Shown here in pieces: positions 36,669-44,932 of a stretch of DNA of 64,000 nt (the stretch's first letter is position 1; each line of letters begins with the position of its first letter). The stretch is from contig NZ_SAWY01000019.1 in the NCBI RefSeq assembly GCF_006439335.1, positions 62,001 to 126,000 on the forward strand. The letters run 5' to 3'. This DNA is from Litorilituus lipolyticus. GTDB lineage: Bacteria > Pseudomonadota > Gammaproteobacteria > Enterobacterales > Alteromonadaceae. The position numbers were made by a program, and so were the translations under genes. The notes under the pieces are model-generated. The model searched no databases. It saw only the letters and a list, made by a program, of their open reading frames with translations, and was not told the origin of the DNA.

Positions 36669-37368
36669 TTAAAGCTGATAATTAACTTCAAGGCGATGAT
36701 CTCCGTCTTTAAAATTAATCTCATCATTCCAATTGGCAAACAACCGAACGTTCATTCTTGGGTTAATTTGATAACTTACAATAAACTCATGAGTGAGCAA
36801 GTTCGAATTATCAGCGCCGTATGCATGGTCTTTATATATATTCGAACCTGATAACGTAGTGAGCCAGAAGGGATTGTAATTGAGCCAAACCTTATCAGTT
36901 ATCGCAATTTTTGCATACATTCCCAATAGTGCAAAATTTTGGTAATGCTTGAATAATACTATATCAAAGGTCACCTGACTTATTCGCTAAATGGCTTTTA
37001 TCAAAGCTGTAATTAAAATCTATTTGTCCACCACGACCATTCGTCATATCGGCACTAAAGTTGCGAAAACGAATTGAATCGACCGAGTTGTCAATCGAAT
37101 CAGCACTATCCCAGCCAAGTGAGTCCCCTAAAAATCCTTTTACTTCAACAATATTCATGGCCATTGTGTTCGGCTTACCAGAATCGTAGCTTTTACCAAT
37201 TTTTATATTGATACCCTTGTTGGTTGCCCCGATGCCAGCTTGTGTATACACCGCTAATGGATCGGACATATCTTGAAGTGCTGCTTCTTTGTCTTCAGCT
37301 TGAACAAAGCTATTTACGCTAATTAGGCTAAAAAGTAGTGTTGCGCTAAGTATTCTTTGGCTTTTCAT
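36669..37368 (-). pseudogene. Disrupted outer-membrane beta-barrel protein gene
   Basis: The 5' part reads from the ATG at 37368 (GGAAG just upstream) through a signal peptide (FVQAED) and barrel-type strands (GGQIDFNYSFDKSH), then hits TGA at 36964-36966. Ignoring that TGA, the same frame continues as YSIIQALPKF, which fits the strand pattern of this kind of protein. The sequence then makes sense only in another frame (LGMYAKIAITDKVWLNYNPF to HRLEVNYQL), which is open from 36974 to 36669. A nonsense change plus a frame-altering internal deletion explains this best. An alternative is recoding at the CTT-TGA, discussed in the findings. Confidence 0.7.
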
Positions 37369-37483
37369 CGGTGCTTCCGTACTCATTGTTGAGATACATA
37401 CTAGTATAAAGAAAAGCCATAAATAGTGAACAACAATTACTTAGCTTGGATAAATGATGGGTGTAATTTATCTCAACTACTTT

Positions 37484-38110
37484 CTATTTCGTTAATACCG
37501 CTAATTCTAAAGTGACTTGTTCAACACCTTGTTTGGCAATTTTTTTACTGAGCTCTGCTTTTTTACTACTTAATAAAGAAATGCCCTCTACTACCATATC
37601 AAACGCTTTCCATTGCCCTGTTTTTTTGTTTTGGCGCATTTTAAAAATCACATCGATTGTGGGTGCATTCAAATCAACAATTTGTGTTTTCACTGAGACA
37701 ATCTTCTTACCTTTTGTAGGCTTATCTGCCTCAAAAATCACTTGCTGATTTTTATATTTAGTTAACGCTGTAGCATAAGTTCTCACAAGATAACGACGCA
37801 TAGCTTCTGAAAACTCTGCACGTTGCGCTTTCGTCGTTTTTTTAAGGTGTTTACCGAGAATTTTATATGAGGCATAGCGATAATCAATTGAAGGCATGAG
37901 CTCCTCTTCAACAATATCACGCATTAATAACGGGAATTTTTTTATCTCTTTTTGATTAGCAGCTATACGACTAAACAACTGATTACCTACACTTTTCAAC
38001 TCTAAATAAGGCGAGCTTTCAAACTGAATATTATCACTAGACTGCACTTTTATAGAAAAAAGTGAAAGTGACAATAGCACAACAGTGAATAAGTTAAGCA
38101 GTACACGCAT
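37484..38110 (-). CDS. MlaC-like phospholipid-binding periplasmic protein
   Basis: This 208-residue exported protein has signal residues 1-24 (LFSIKVQSSDN). It belongs to the MlaC/Ttg2D/toluene-tolerance family, which shuttles phospholipids between the outer and inner membranes. The matches are the NLFTVV opening, the helix-rich DIVEEELMPSIDYRYASYKILGKHLK segment and the later KWKAF-like GQWKAFDMVVEGISLL motif. It is not next to mlaFED, so it is a solitary paralogue. Its promoter region carries two sites that match a site before the TetR gene upstream, so it is probably controlled by that regulator. AGGAG sits eight bases before the ATG. Confidence 0.85.
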   Translation of the reverse strand: MRVLLNLFTVVLLSLSLFSIKVQSSDNIQFESSPYLELKSVGNQLFSRIAANQKEIKKFPLLMRDIVEEELMPSIDYRYASYKILGKHLKKTTKAQRAEFSEAMRRYLVRTYATALTKYKNQQVIFEADKPTKGKKIVSVKTQIVDLNAPTIDVIFKMRQNKKTGQWKAFDMVVEGISLLSSKKAELSKKIAKQGVEQVTLELAVLTK

Positions 38111-38141
38111 ATTTTATGCTCCTAAGTAGTATCAACAGCAA

Positions 38142-38161
38142 CAAACCGAACGGTCGGTTTG
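38142..38161. promoter_or_regulatory. Operator-like site 1, MlaC-like gene promoter
   Basis: Inverted arms CAAACCGA and TCGGTTTG flank a four-base spacer, 32 bases before the MlaC-like start. It contains the core ACCGAACGGT, also present (as ACCGTACGGT) before the TetR gene. Confidence 0.65.
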
Positions 38162-38178
38162 CGATTGAGATGGATATT

Positions 38179-38198
38179 ACCACCGACCGATTGGTTTG
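38179..38198. promoter_or_regulatory. Operator-like site 2, weaker copy
   Basis: A degenerate second copy with core ACCGATTGGT (8 of 10 matches to the core of site 1), about 35 bases further from the MlaC-like start. Paired sites would suit cooperative TetR binding. Confidence 0.5.
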
Positions 38199-38304
38199 TG
38201 AATATATTTATAAAAAATACTTAAGAAAAAACTATAATGAAAAACACTAGCTCATAGCTGAATTATAGCGTTTAATTTTGATAAGGAAGGACTTTAGCGA
38301 AAAT

Positions 38305-38889
38305 CTATTTCTTCAATGAACGAACGTATCGACAAAGTTCAGACGTAACCTTCTGAAATAATTCTTTATTTCTAGAACTTTTACTTAATGTTATTGAGCC
38401 ATGAAATGCTGAAACAATAAAATAGGCAACTTGATCTAATTCTAGTTCAGGGCGAAGTGATGCTTCAATCTTAGTTAAACTTTCAACAATTAACTGGTTA
38501 AGCTTTTCTTGCATGGTTAAAATTCTAAGGCGAAAACCTTCATCAACATTAGCCATTTCTTCACATAAATTATTCAATGGGCAGCCACAAACTACTTCAC
38601 TACAATTCATTTCATTGCACATTGCGGTAAAAAATTCGCATAACCCCTCAATTGGGTCTTTTTGCGCTAACGCAGGTTGCCAAGTACCAAGAAAACTAGG
38701 CACATAAACTTCTTCAAATACCGCATAACCGAGTTCGAGCTTGCTAGTAAAGTGATAGTACAAAGCACCTTTAGAGATAGCACAACGATCTAAAATGACA
38801 GACAAACTGGTGGCTTTAAATCCATGTTGATGAATTTCATCCGCAGCAACTGCTAGAATATTTTGACGGGTTTTCTCTGCATCACTCAT
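38305..38889 (-). CDS. TetR family transcriptional regulator
   Basis: This 194-residue repressor-type protein has an N-terminal HTH at residues 8-55 (TRQNILAVAADEIHQHGFKATSLSVILDRCAISKGALYYHFTSK). The ligand domain contains the cysteine-rich CSEVVCGCPLNNLCEEM segment that marks a TetR subgroup, and it may make the protein redox- or electrophile-responsive, as seen for NemR. It reads toward the MlaC-like gene. An operator-like palindrome lies about 40 bases upstream of its start, with related sites in front of the downstream gene, which points to autoregulation and control of the MlaC-like gene. Confidence 0.9.
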   Translation of the reverse strand: MSDAEKTRQNILAVAADEIHQHGFKATSLSVILDRCAISKGALYYHFTSKLELGYAVFEEVYVPSFLGTWQPALAQKDPIEGLCEFFTAMCNEMNCSEVVCGCPLNNLCEEMANVDEGFRLRILTMQEKLNQLIVESLTKIEASLRPELELDQVAYFIVSAFHGSITLSKSSRNKELFQKVTSELCRYVRSLKK

Positions 38890-38926
38890 AACATTAACTC
38901 TTTTCTACAACTTTCAGTCAAATAAT

Positions 38927-38946
38927 AACCAACCGTACGGTTTGTT
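38927..38946. promoter_or_regulatory. Operator-like site 3, tetR promoter
   Basis: The perfect palindrome AACCGTACGGTT (38931-38942) lies about 40 bases before the TetR start. It shares the core ACCGWACGGT with site 1 before the MlaC-like gene. Confidence 0.65.
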
Positions 38947-39087
38947 GCAACATCGTAAATGTTAATAGATGTAGAGCATACCAATAAAAACAATGCTTTT
39001 ACTTTAAGTACCAAAATACAACCAAATAAAGTAGTATGCACTGCTAAATAACAATGATATCAATGTCATAACATCAGAAGGACAATG

Positions 39088-39729
39088 ATGAGCAACTTAA
39101 AAACCTTTATAGCTGCATTTTTCGCATTTATTTCACTTACCAGTCACGCTTACAATAAAAACCAATTTAATTATATTGGCATTAATGCTCAGCATACGAG
39201 CTACGACAATATTAATTTTATCCCTGATATTGATATGACAGAACTCCCCTCTTTGACATATGACGATACAACCTCTGAAATGGGTTATAGAGGTTATTTA
39301 GGACATCAATTAAACCGTTATATTGCTGTAGAAGCAGGTATCATATCCTTTGGGGAGGCTAATTTTAGTATTAGCGAAGAAACAATAAGCACTGATGGGA
39401 AAACAACTACATCAGTAAAATATAGCGGTGCGTTCAAAACATTTGCTGGTGATATTCGAGCTATTGGTACCTACCCAATCAATGATAATTTATACATCAA
39501 AGCCCAGCTAGGCATACTAGCTTGGGACAATGAATTTTCATTCTTAACCACTCAAGATGGAGAACTAGTTTTAGAGAAGGACTCCAAGACTGGCACTTCA
39601 CTTATTACCGGGATAGGGGTGGCTTATGGCTTTAATGATGTTATCGCAATAGCCCTTGATTATGAAGCAACTGAAATCGCTGATATTACCACTAAGAATA
39701 TAGGCTTATCTTTGTTAGTTCGCTTTTAG
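39088..39729 (+). CDS. Small outer-membrane beta-barrel protein, OmpA-barrel-like
   Basis: This secreted outer-membrane protein of about 213 residues has a signal peptide ending near LTSHAY. The remainder alternates beta-strands and turns, with a C-terminal Phe (LSLLVRF) as expected for recognition by BAM. Strand segments GYLGHQLNRYIAVEAGIISFG and FNDVIAIALDYEATEI match eight-stranded barrels of the OmpA/porin-like group. The second of two adjacent ATGs (39088) has better spacing to AGAAGG than the first (39085). A 54-residue membrane protein gene follows 71 bases later. Confidence 0.82.
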   Translation: MSNLKTFIAAFFAFISLTSHAYNKNQFNYIGINAQHTSYDNINFIPDIDMTELPSLTYDDTTSEMGYRGYLGHQLNRYIAVEAGIISFGEANFSISEETISTDGKTTTSVKYSGAFKTFAGDIRAIGTYPINDNLYIKAQLGILAWDNEFSFLTTQDGELVLEKDSKTGTSLITGIGVAYGFNDVIAIALDYEATEIADITTKNIGLSLLVRF

Positions 39730-39800
39730 AGCCTTTTGATATCATTTGGCCTTTAGCCATTTAGCTTCTATAGTTTATATATTACTAACAAGAGGATTTT

Positions 39801-39965
39801 ATGACTGATACGACGCGCTGGTTAATAATGGGCTTTTTACTGTTCGCAGCTCTAATATGTTATACCCTCGGCTTTTCAACCGAAGTAATGGCATTATTAT
39901 TTGCAGGTGCGGCTTTTGAGTTACTTTTTTGGTTAGGCCTTTTTACTCATAACAAGCAAGAATAG
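39801..39965 (+). CDS. Small inner-membrane protein (54 residues)
   Basis: This short gene has GAGG five bases before its ATG. The product starts MTDTTRWLIMGFLL and is almost entirely hydrophobic, with two likely membrane helices (about residues 8-24 and 29-47) and a charged tail ending HNKQE. No family is recognised. It lies between the beta-barrel gene and the diguanylate cyclase on the same strand and could be cotranscribed with either. A nine-bp hairpin (39986-39994 with 40007-40015) follows without a T-run. Confidence 0.65.
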   Translation: MTDTTRWLIMGFLLFAALICYTLGFSTEVMALLFAGAAFELLFWLGLFTHNKQE

Positions 39966-40151
39966 TCCCAATACTCCTTATATTATTTAGCTACTCATTT
40001 TATGTCGTAGCTAAAGTCTCATTGATATACCCCCTCCTTCATATATCTCTTTTATCCTGTATTCAACTCTTCCTTTAAGACACCGCCAATAAGACAAACT
40101 CATAAGGATAGACTACGCTTGATAAGTATCACAGCTCATCAAGGAAAGATA

Positions 40152-41609
40152 ATGAAGCAAGATTATTCTAGCTCTGACACCATGAAAATGCTCAATGCAA
40201 TCTTAGATGTGCCAAAAGAATTACACGGTAAAGACTACTTACAAAAAATTGCCCGTAATATTTGGGATATCTGCCAATTTGAATTTGTCATTATGGGTCA
40301 TGCAGTTGGTGAGAAAAATGAAAAGGTTAGAACTTCAGTCGCCTTAGTGCATGGAAAGCTTATTGATAATTTCACTTACAACCTTGAACATACACCTTGT
40401 GAAAATGTTTTTTCTGGACAGCGAGTATGTATTCACAAACAAAATGTTGCGGAACTCTTTCCTGAAGACGCCATGTTAATAGATATGGGAGTTCAAAGTT
40501 ATATTGGTGCACCAACTATCGTTAATGGGCGATTATTTGGCCTAATAGCCTTACTTGACTCTAATAGAATAATTAATGAAGAACATTTTCGTGCCTTTAT
40601 TGAATTCATCGCTTCTAGAACCTCTATAGAATTAGAGCGCTATATCAATCAAAAAGAATTAGAAGAACTCACTAAACGAGCTAAACTTGATCCGCTAACA
40701 GGCATATTTAACCGAAATGAATTTGAGCAGTCTGCCAAAAATCTATTGCAACGATATGCAAATTCAAACTATGCCATTATTTTTATCGATGCTGATAACT
40801 TCAAGTCTATTAATGATACCTACGGCCACCAAAAAGGTGATGACGTACTTTGTATGCTGGCAGAGAAACTGCAACTCTCAATACGCAATGGCGATATTTT
40901 AGCCCGATATGGAGGAGAAGAATTTATCGCGATTCTGGCAAACGTAGATATTGCAATTACCGAAGAAGTCACCTCTAGAATGCATAAAAATATTAATGAA
41001 AATACGGTACATCCTGTAACGGTGAGTATTGGTGTCTCTATTGGTAAACCTCATGAACAACTTAGCGTTGTTATTAGTCGTGCCGATGCAGCGATGTATC
41101 AAGCAAAAAATAACGGAAAAAATCAAACATGTTTTATTAATAATAAGCAAAATTTTGCTTACAGTAGCGATAGAATAAACCCAGAAAAATTTATGCCTCA
41201 CGGTCGGGTAGAAATAACCTTAATCGATCAACATATTGTGTTTTATCGCGCTGAAGGCCCTTTTAATCAAGAGCTCATGACTGCCATTTCAGAAATGGAA
41301 AGTATCGCTTTAGCAGATTTTCATAAAGCAGATAAACAATGGGTAAAAGTCGTGCTTTTTCGAAATAGTTGTGCAGCAGAACCTGCTTTTCTTGCTGACC
41401 TATCAACTTATATAAAACACGTTACACAAAACAATATTGCCCCCTTAGCCAATGCCTTTATTATTCCTAGAAACATTGAGGGCGCTGAAAAAATGCCTGA
41501 ATTATTCGCACAATGTTACAAGGATTCAGGCGTTAATTTCAAAGTTTTCACACAAGAAATTGATGCCCTAGAATGGGTAAACTCAATATATAATCAGCAT
41601 CAACATTAA
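40152..41609 (+). CDS. GAF-GGDEF diguanylate cyclase with C-terminal STAS-like domain
   Basis: This cytoplasmic signalling protein of 485 residues makes the second messenger c-di-GMP. The start at 40152 is supported by AAGGA upstream; an in-frame TTG lies 33 bases earlier. A GAF-like sensor (about residues 20-165, with QSYIGAPTIVNGRLFGLIAL) precedes the GGDEF domain. Its active site GGEEF is at 254-258, and an inhibitory RxxD is at 245-248 (RNGD), so product feedback is likely. After about residue 325 a further region (GRVEITLIDQHIVFYRAEGPF) resembles a STAS/SpoIIAA-like fold, which is unusual. It converges on dctM with nine bases between the stop codons. Confidence 0.92.
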   Translation: MKQDYSSSDTMKMLNAILDVPKELHGKDYLQKIARNIWDICQFEFVIMGHAVGEKNEKVRTSVALVHGKLIDNFTYNLEHTPCENVFSGQRVCIHKQNVAELFPEDAMLIDMGVQSYIGAPTIVNGRLFGLIALLDSNRIINEEHFRAFIEFIASRTSIELERYINQKELEELTKRAKLDPLTGIFNRNEFEQSAKNLLQRYANSNYAIIFIDADNFKSINDTYGHQKGDDVLCMLAEKLQLSIRNGDILARYGGEEFIAILANVDIAITEEVTSRMHKNINENTVHPVTVSIGVSIGKPHEQLSVVISRADAAMYQAKNNGKNQTCFINNKQNFAYSSDRINPEKFMPHGRVEITLIDQHIVFYRAEGPFNQELMTAISEMESIALADFHKADKQWVKVVLFRNSCAAEPAFLADLSTYIKHVTQNNIAPLANAFIIPRNIEGAEKMPELFAQCYKDSGVNFKVFTQEIDALEWVNSIYNQHQH

Positions 41610-41618
41610 ACATATCTA

Positions 41619-42899
41619 TTAACTTAAGATTAATTGCTCAGGAAAGAAAACCACCAACAACAGTACTAAAATTTGCATAATAATAAACGGAATAACCCCT
41701 TTATAAATCGTGCTGGTCTTCAAGTATTTCGGTGCAACACCTTTTAAATAGAATAAGCTAAAGCCAAAAGGTGGCGTTAAAAAAGAGGTCTGCAAGTTCA
41801 TCGAAATAAGAATAGCAAACCATACTAAGTTAATATCTAACGCAATAGCGACAGGCATTAAAATTGGTACGACTAAAAAGGCTATTTCGATAAAGTCGAT
41901 AAAAAAGCCCAAAATTAAAATAGCTAACATAGCTAAAGCAATAAAGGTCCACTTGCCACCCGGCAACTCCATAAAGAAATCTTCAATAATATATTCGCTG
42001 CCTGAATAGCTAAACACCATGGCAAATGCGGTAGCGCCTATAAGTACAGCGAATACCATCGAAGTCACTTTCACTGTTTCTTTTGAAATCTCATTTATTT
42101 TGCTAAAAGAAAAAGTCCCGTAAAACAGCGACAATATTACTGCCCCTACAGCACCAATTGCTGAAGATTCAGTAGGAGTAGCAATGCCTGAGAAAATAGA
42201 GCCTAATACAGCTAGAATCAAGATAAGTGGTGGTACTATATCTTTTAGTGCTTGCAGCAAAAGATCTTTTTTATCTTCAGTAACCACTATGGGTGGGCAA
42301 TATTCTGGCTTCAACTTCCCTAACAATAAAATATATAAACTATAAACTACTATCAGTAACATGCCCGGTATAACAGCCGCTCGGAATAAATCCCCAACAG
42401 GTACCCCCATTACATCACCTAAAATAATTAGAATAATAGAAGGGGGAATGATCTGCCCTAACGTCCCTGAAGCACAAATTACACCAGTTGCTGTAGGTTG
42501 ATGGTAGTTATTTTTAAGCATTACTGGCAATGAAATAACTCCCATTGCAACAACGCTTGCACCAACAACCCCTGTAGAAGCAGCTAATAGGGCACCAACC
42601 ACAATAGTTGATATAGCAACGCCGCCTGCAATACCACCAAATAACTTAGCGGCAGATTCTAACAAACGCTCTGCTAAACCTGTCTTTTGTAAAACAATCC
42701 CCATGAAAATGAACATAGGAACCGCCATTAATATGGTGTTTTCCATGATGCTCATAATGCGATAAGGCATAAAGGCAAATAAGTCGATGCCTAGCACATA
42801 AATGCCAACCAATAGTGACACACCGGCAAAAGTAAATGCGACTGAGTAACCTAAAAACAAGCAAACTAAGGCTATAGCAAAAAGAACAATACCCGTCAT
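41619..42899 (-). CDS. dctM: TRAP transporter large permease subunit
   Basis: This 426-residue polytopic inner-membrane protein carries the substrate path of a TRAP transporter. It has about 12 hydrophobic segments and typical DctM landmarks (GASVVAMGVISLPVML, CASGTLGQIIPPSIILIILGD, PTESSAIGAVGA). It acts with the small permease gene immediately upstream and the binding protein DctP, driven by a sodium or proton gradient. Together the three subunits look closest to the mannitol/chloroaromatic-type TRAP group (FcbT3-like), so the ligand may be an organic acid; this is inference. The gene starts two bases after the small subunit ends. Confidence 0.94.
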   Translation of the reverse strand: MTGIVLFAIALVCLFLGYSVAFTFAGVSLLVGIYVLGIDLFAFMPYRIMSIMENTILMAVPMFIFMGIVLQKTGLAERLLESAAKLFGGIAGGVAISTIVVGALLAASTGVVGASVVAMGVISLPVMLKNNYHQPTATGVICASGTLGQIIPPSIILIILGDVMGVPVGDLFRAAVIPGMLLIVVYSLYILLLGKLKPEYCPPIVVTEDKKDLLLQALKDIVPPLILILAVLGSIFSGIATPTESSAIGAVGAVILSLFYGTFSFSKINEISKETVKVTSMVFAVLIGATAFAMVFSYSGSEYIIEDFFMELPGGKWTFIALAMLAILILGFFIDFIEIAFLVVPILMPVAIALDINLVWFAILISMNLQTSFLTPPFGFSLFYLKGVAPKYLKTSTIYKGVIPFIIMQILVLLLVVFFPEQLILS

Positions 42900-42901
42900 G
42901 A

Positions 42902-43429
42902 TTAGGCTCCTTGCTCGTCTGTGCTTGAATTGCCATTAGCAATCAAAATTTTTACTTGCGTTAACACAACATAAACTATGGCAAGAACTAAAAAGGATGA
43001 AGAAGCTGGTATAACACTACGAACAATCCAACGATGGGGCAAGCCACCAGGATCAGCACTGCCCTCCCCCATGTTGTAGGCCTCTAATGTGTAATCCCAG
43101 CTATAATAAAAAATTAGTAAAGTGATAGGTAAGGCGAAACAAATTGAGCCGAAAATATTTATCATGGCTTGCTTTCGCTTTGACATCGCATCGTAAAATA
43201 TATCCACCCTAACATGGGCATCTTCTTTCAATGTGTAGGCAATGCCAAACATGAACATACCAGCGAACAAGTGCCATTCGAGCTCTTGCATAGCAATACT
43301 TACATCATTAAAAAAATAGCGCATAATGACATCGTAAAATACGTTCGCGATCATCAATAACAGTAAAATACTGCATAACGAACCTATGGCATCAAGAATC
43401 TTACCGATGAGTTTAATGGTGGCATCCAT
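42902..43429 (-). CDS. dctQ: TRAP transporter small permease subunit
   Basis: This 175-residue inner-membrane protein with four helices is the small permease of the TRAP complex. Family landmarks are EWHLFAGMFMFGIAYTLKEDAHVRVDIFYD and GGLPHRWIVRSVIPASS, the second typical of the FcbT2-like subgroup. It lies between dctP (upstream, separated by an attenuator-like hairpin) and dctM (two bases downstream). A cytoplasmic tail of about 15 residues is polar. Confidence 0.92.
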   Translation of the reverse strand: MDATIKLIGKILDAIGSLCSILLLLMIANVFYDVIMRYFFNDVSIAMQELEWHLFAGMFMFGIAYTLKEDAHVRVDIFYDAMSKRKQAMINIFGSICFALPITLLIFYYSWDYTLEAYNMGEGSADPGGLPHRWIVRSVIPASSSFLVLAIVYVVLTQVKILIANGNSSTDEQGA

Positions 43430-43454
43430 GTATTTGTATATCTCTAATTTTTAA

Positions 43455-43494
43455 AAGTAAAAAAGCATTTAGCCTACTAGACTAAATGCTTTTT
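43455..43494 (-). terminator. Attenuator-like terminator between dctP and dctQ
   Basis: A 12-bp perfect stem (43461-43472 with 43482-43493, arm AAAAGCATTTAG) with a nine-base loop. On the minus strand it is followed by six T, 20 bases past the dctP stop codon. It probably trims most transcripts after the binding-protein gene. Confidence 0.85.
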
Positions 43495-43511
43495 CGTTAA
43501 AAATGTACTAC

Positions 43512-44618
43512 TTATTTCGTTGAAAGCTTACCTTCACTATCAAAACTATCTAAATAAGCACGGTCTGATAGATTCGTCCAAGCACGGGCTTTTTTCTGAT
43601 AATCACTTAATGATTTTAAAATTTCAGCTGTCATTGGGTCTTTCGCGGCAAACTCTTTCAATAAATCTTGGTTAGTTTGTGAAATCGCATTCATCACTGA
43701 CTTAGGAAATGAGCGCATTTTTACATTAGGGTAGTCTTGCTCTAATGTTGCTAAATTCATAGCACTTTCATGGTAAGACTGTGCATACATATCGTATGCT
43801 GCAGCTTTCATCGCAACCGTAAGTATTTTCTGCAGATCTTTAGGTAAAGCATTATAAGCTTTTTCATTTACCATAAACTGTAACTCAGCTGCAGGCTCAT
43901 GCCAGCCAGTATAATAATACGGTGCAATTTTATGAAAGCCCATGCGTAAATCTAACGATGGTCCAACCCACTCTAGCGCATCAATAGTATTTCTTTCTAA
44001 TGCCGTGTATAACTCACCTGAAGGAATATTGGTTGGCTTAGCCCCTAAACGTGCTAATACTTCACCAGCAAAGCCCGGGATGCGCATTTTCAAGCCTTTA
44101 AAATCTTCAACGCTGTTGATTTCTTTCTTAAACCAACCACCCATTTGGTTGCCCGTATTACCACCAGGGAATGATAAAATTCCATACTGATCATAAACTT
44201 TCTTCATTAATTCCATGCCACCACCGTAATAGAACCAAGCATATTGCTCTGGCGCGGTCATGCCAAAAGGTGTAGTTGTGAAAAATAATGTATTGAAGTT
44301 TTTACCCTTCCAATAGTATGAGCCAGAATGACCCATTTGATATTGTCCCGTTTTGACAAAATCAAAAATACCTAGTGGTGATTTGTGTTTGTTAGAAGAG
44401 TCTATACGGATGATAAAGCGGCCATTAGACATTTCCTTAACCATATTAGCCATATTCTTGGTCGCTTCACCAAAAATTGGAAAATTAGGCCCCCAAGTTT
44501 CAGCTAACTTCCAGCGAACTTTCTTACCGCTGTCAGCTTGCGCTAAACCAGTAAACCCTAAAACAGAAATTCCAAGCGACAGCACAATGGCCGCTTTTAA
44601 AAAGATTGATTTCTTCAT
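43512..44618 (-). CDS. dctP: TRAP transporter solute-binding protein
   Basis: This periplasmic binding protein of 368 residues has signal residues 1-28 (FTGLAQADSG). The TRAP-DctP fold is evident: the LAETWGPNFPIFGEATKNMAN opening, the GLKMRIPGFAGEVLARLGAKPTNIPSGELYTALERNTIDALEWVGP core, where the Arg usually binds the carboxylate, and the GWHEPAAELQFMVN segment. It closely resembles the FcbT1/mannitol-chloroaromatic-type subgroup, which has a Trp-rich pocket, so the ligand may be an oxo- or hydroxy-acid. It is the first gene of the dctP-dctQ-dctM operon, which would make the binding protein most abundant. Confidence 0.94.
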   Translation of the reverse strand: MKKSIFLKAAIVLSLGISVLGFTGLAQADSGKKVRWKLAETWGPNFPIFGEATKNMANMVKEMSNGRFIIRIDSSNKHKSPLGIFDFVKTGQYQMGHSGSYYWKGKNFNTLFFTTTPFGMTAPEQYAWFYYGGGMELMKKVYDQYGILSFPGGNTGNQMGGWFKKEINSVEDFKGLKMRIPGFAGEVLARLGAKPTNIPSGELYTALERNTIDALEWVGPSLDLRMGFHKIAPYYYTGWHEPAAELQFMVNEKAYNALPKDLQKILTVAMKAAAYDMYAQSYHESAMNLATLEQDYPNVKMRSFPKSVMNAISQTNQDLLKEFAAKDPMTAEILKSLSDYQKKARAWTNLSDRAYLDSFDSEGKLSTK

Positions 44619-44932
44619 TCCTTCTTCCCTTTAGTTTTAAACATTATTTTTTATCGTTATTTTCTTGTCTGGCAATACCTTAAAATAGAGCAAAAAAATT
44701 AACAAGGGGAAGAAGCAGAACAAAAAAAGCTAGGCTAGCAGAAAATAATTGCCTGTGAATCACTTAAATTAAAAAAATTTAAAACGCCTACATTATGTAA
44801 ACAGCCACTCGGGGCTGTTATGACAGTTAGGAACAAAATGGTTACACAGTTGAAAAGCGAGTAAAATAGACACTTAAAAACTGTTTAAAAAGTAGACTAA
44901 AGTTGTAGAAGCAAATTTGGCTAAGAGTTTAG
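44619..44932. other. Intergenic region between dctP and ubiA
   Basis: About 310 A+T-rich bases carrying the dctP promoter. A short hairpin at 44800-44819 (stem AACAGCC) has no T-run. I see no gene in it. Confidence 0.5.

Noticed and set aside
36964-36975. prfB-like programmed +1 frameshift site (CTT-TGA with an AGGTG upstream)
   Set aside because: The frame after TGA still reads YSIIQALPKF, which fits a barrel protein better than the recoded join, so a nonsense mutation plus deletion is the simpler explanation. I keep recoding as a test in the findings.
44800-44819. Hairpin between ubiA and dctP as a terminator
   Set aside because: The stem is only seven pairs and neither strand has a following T-run.
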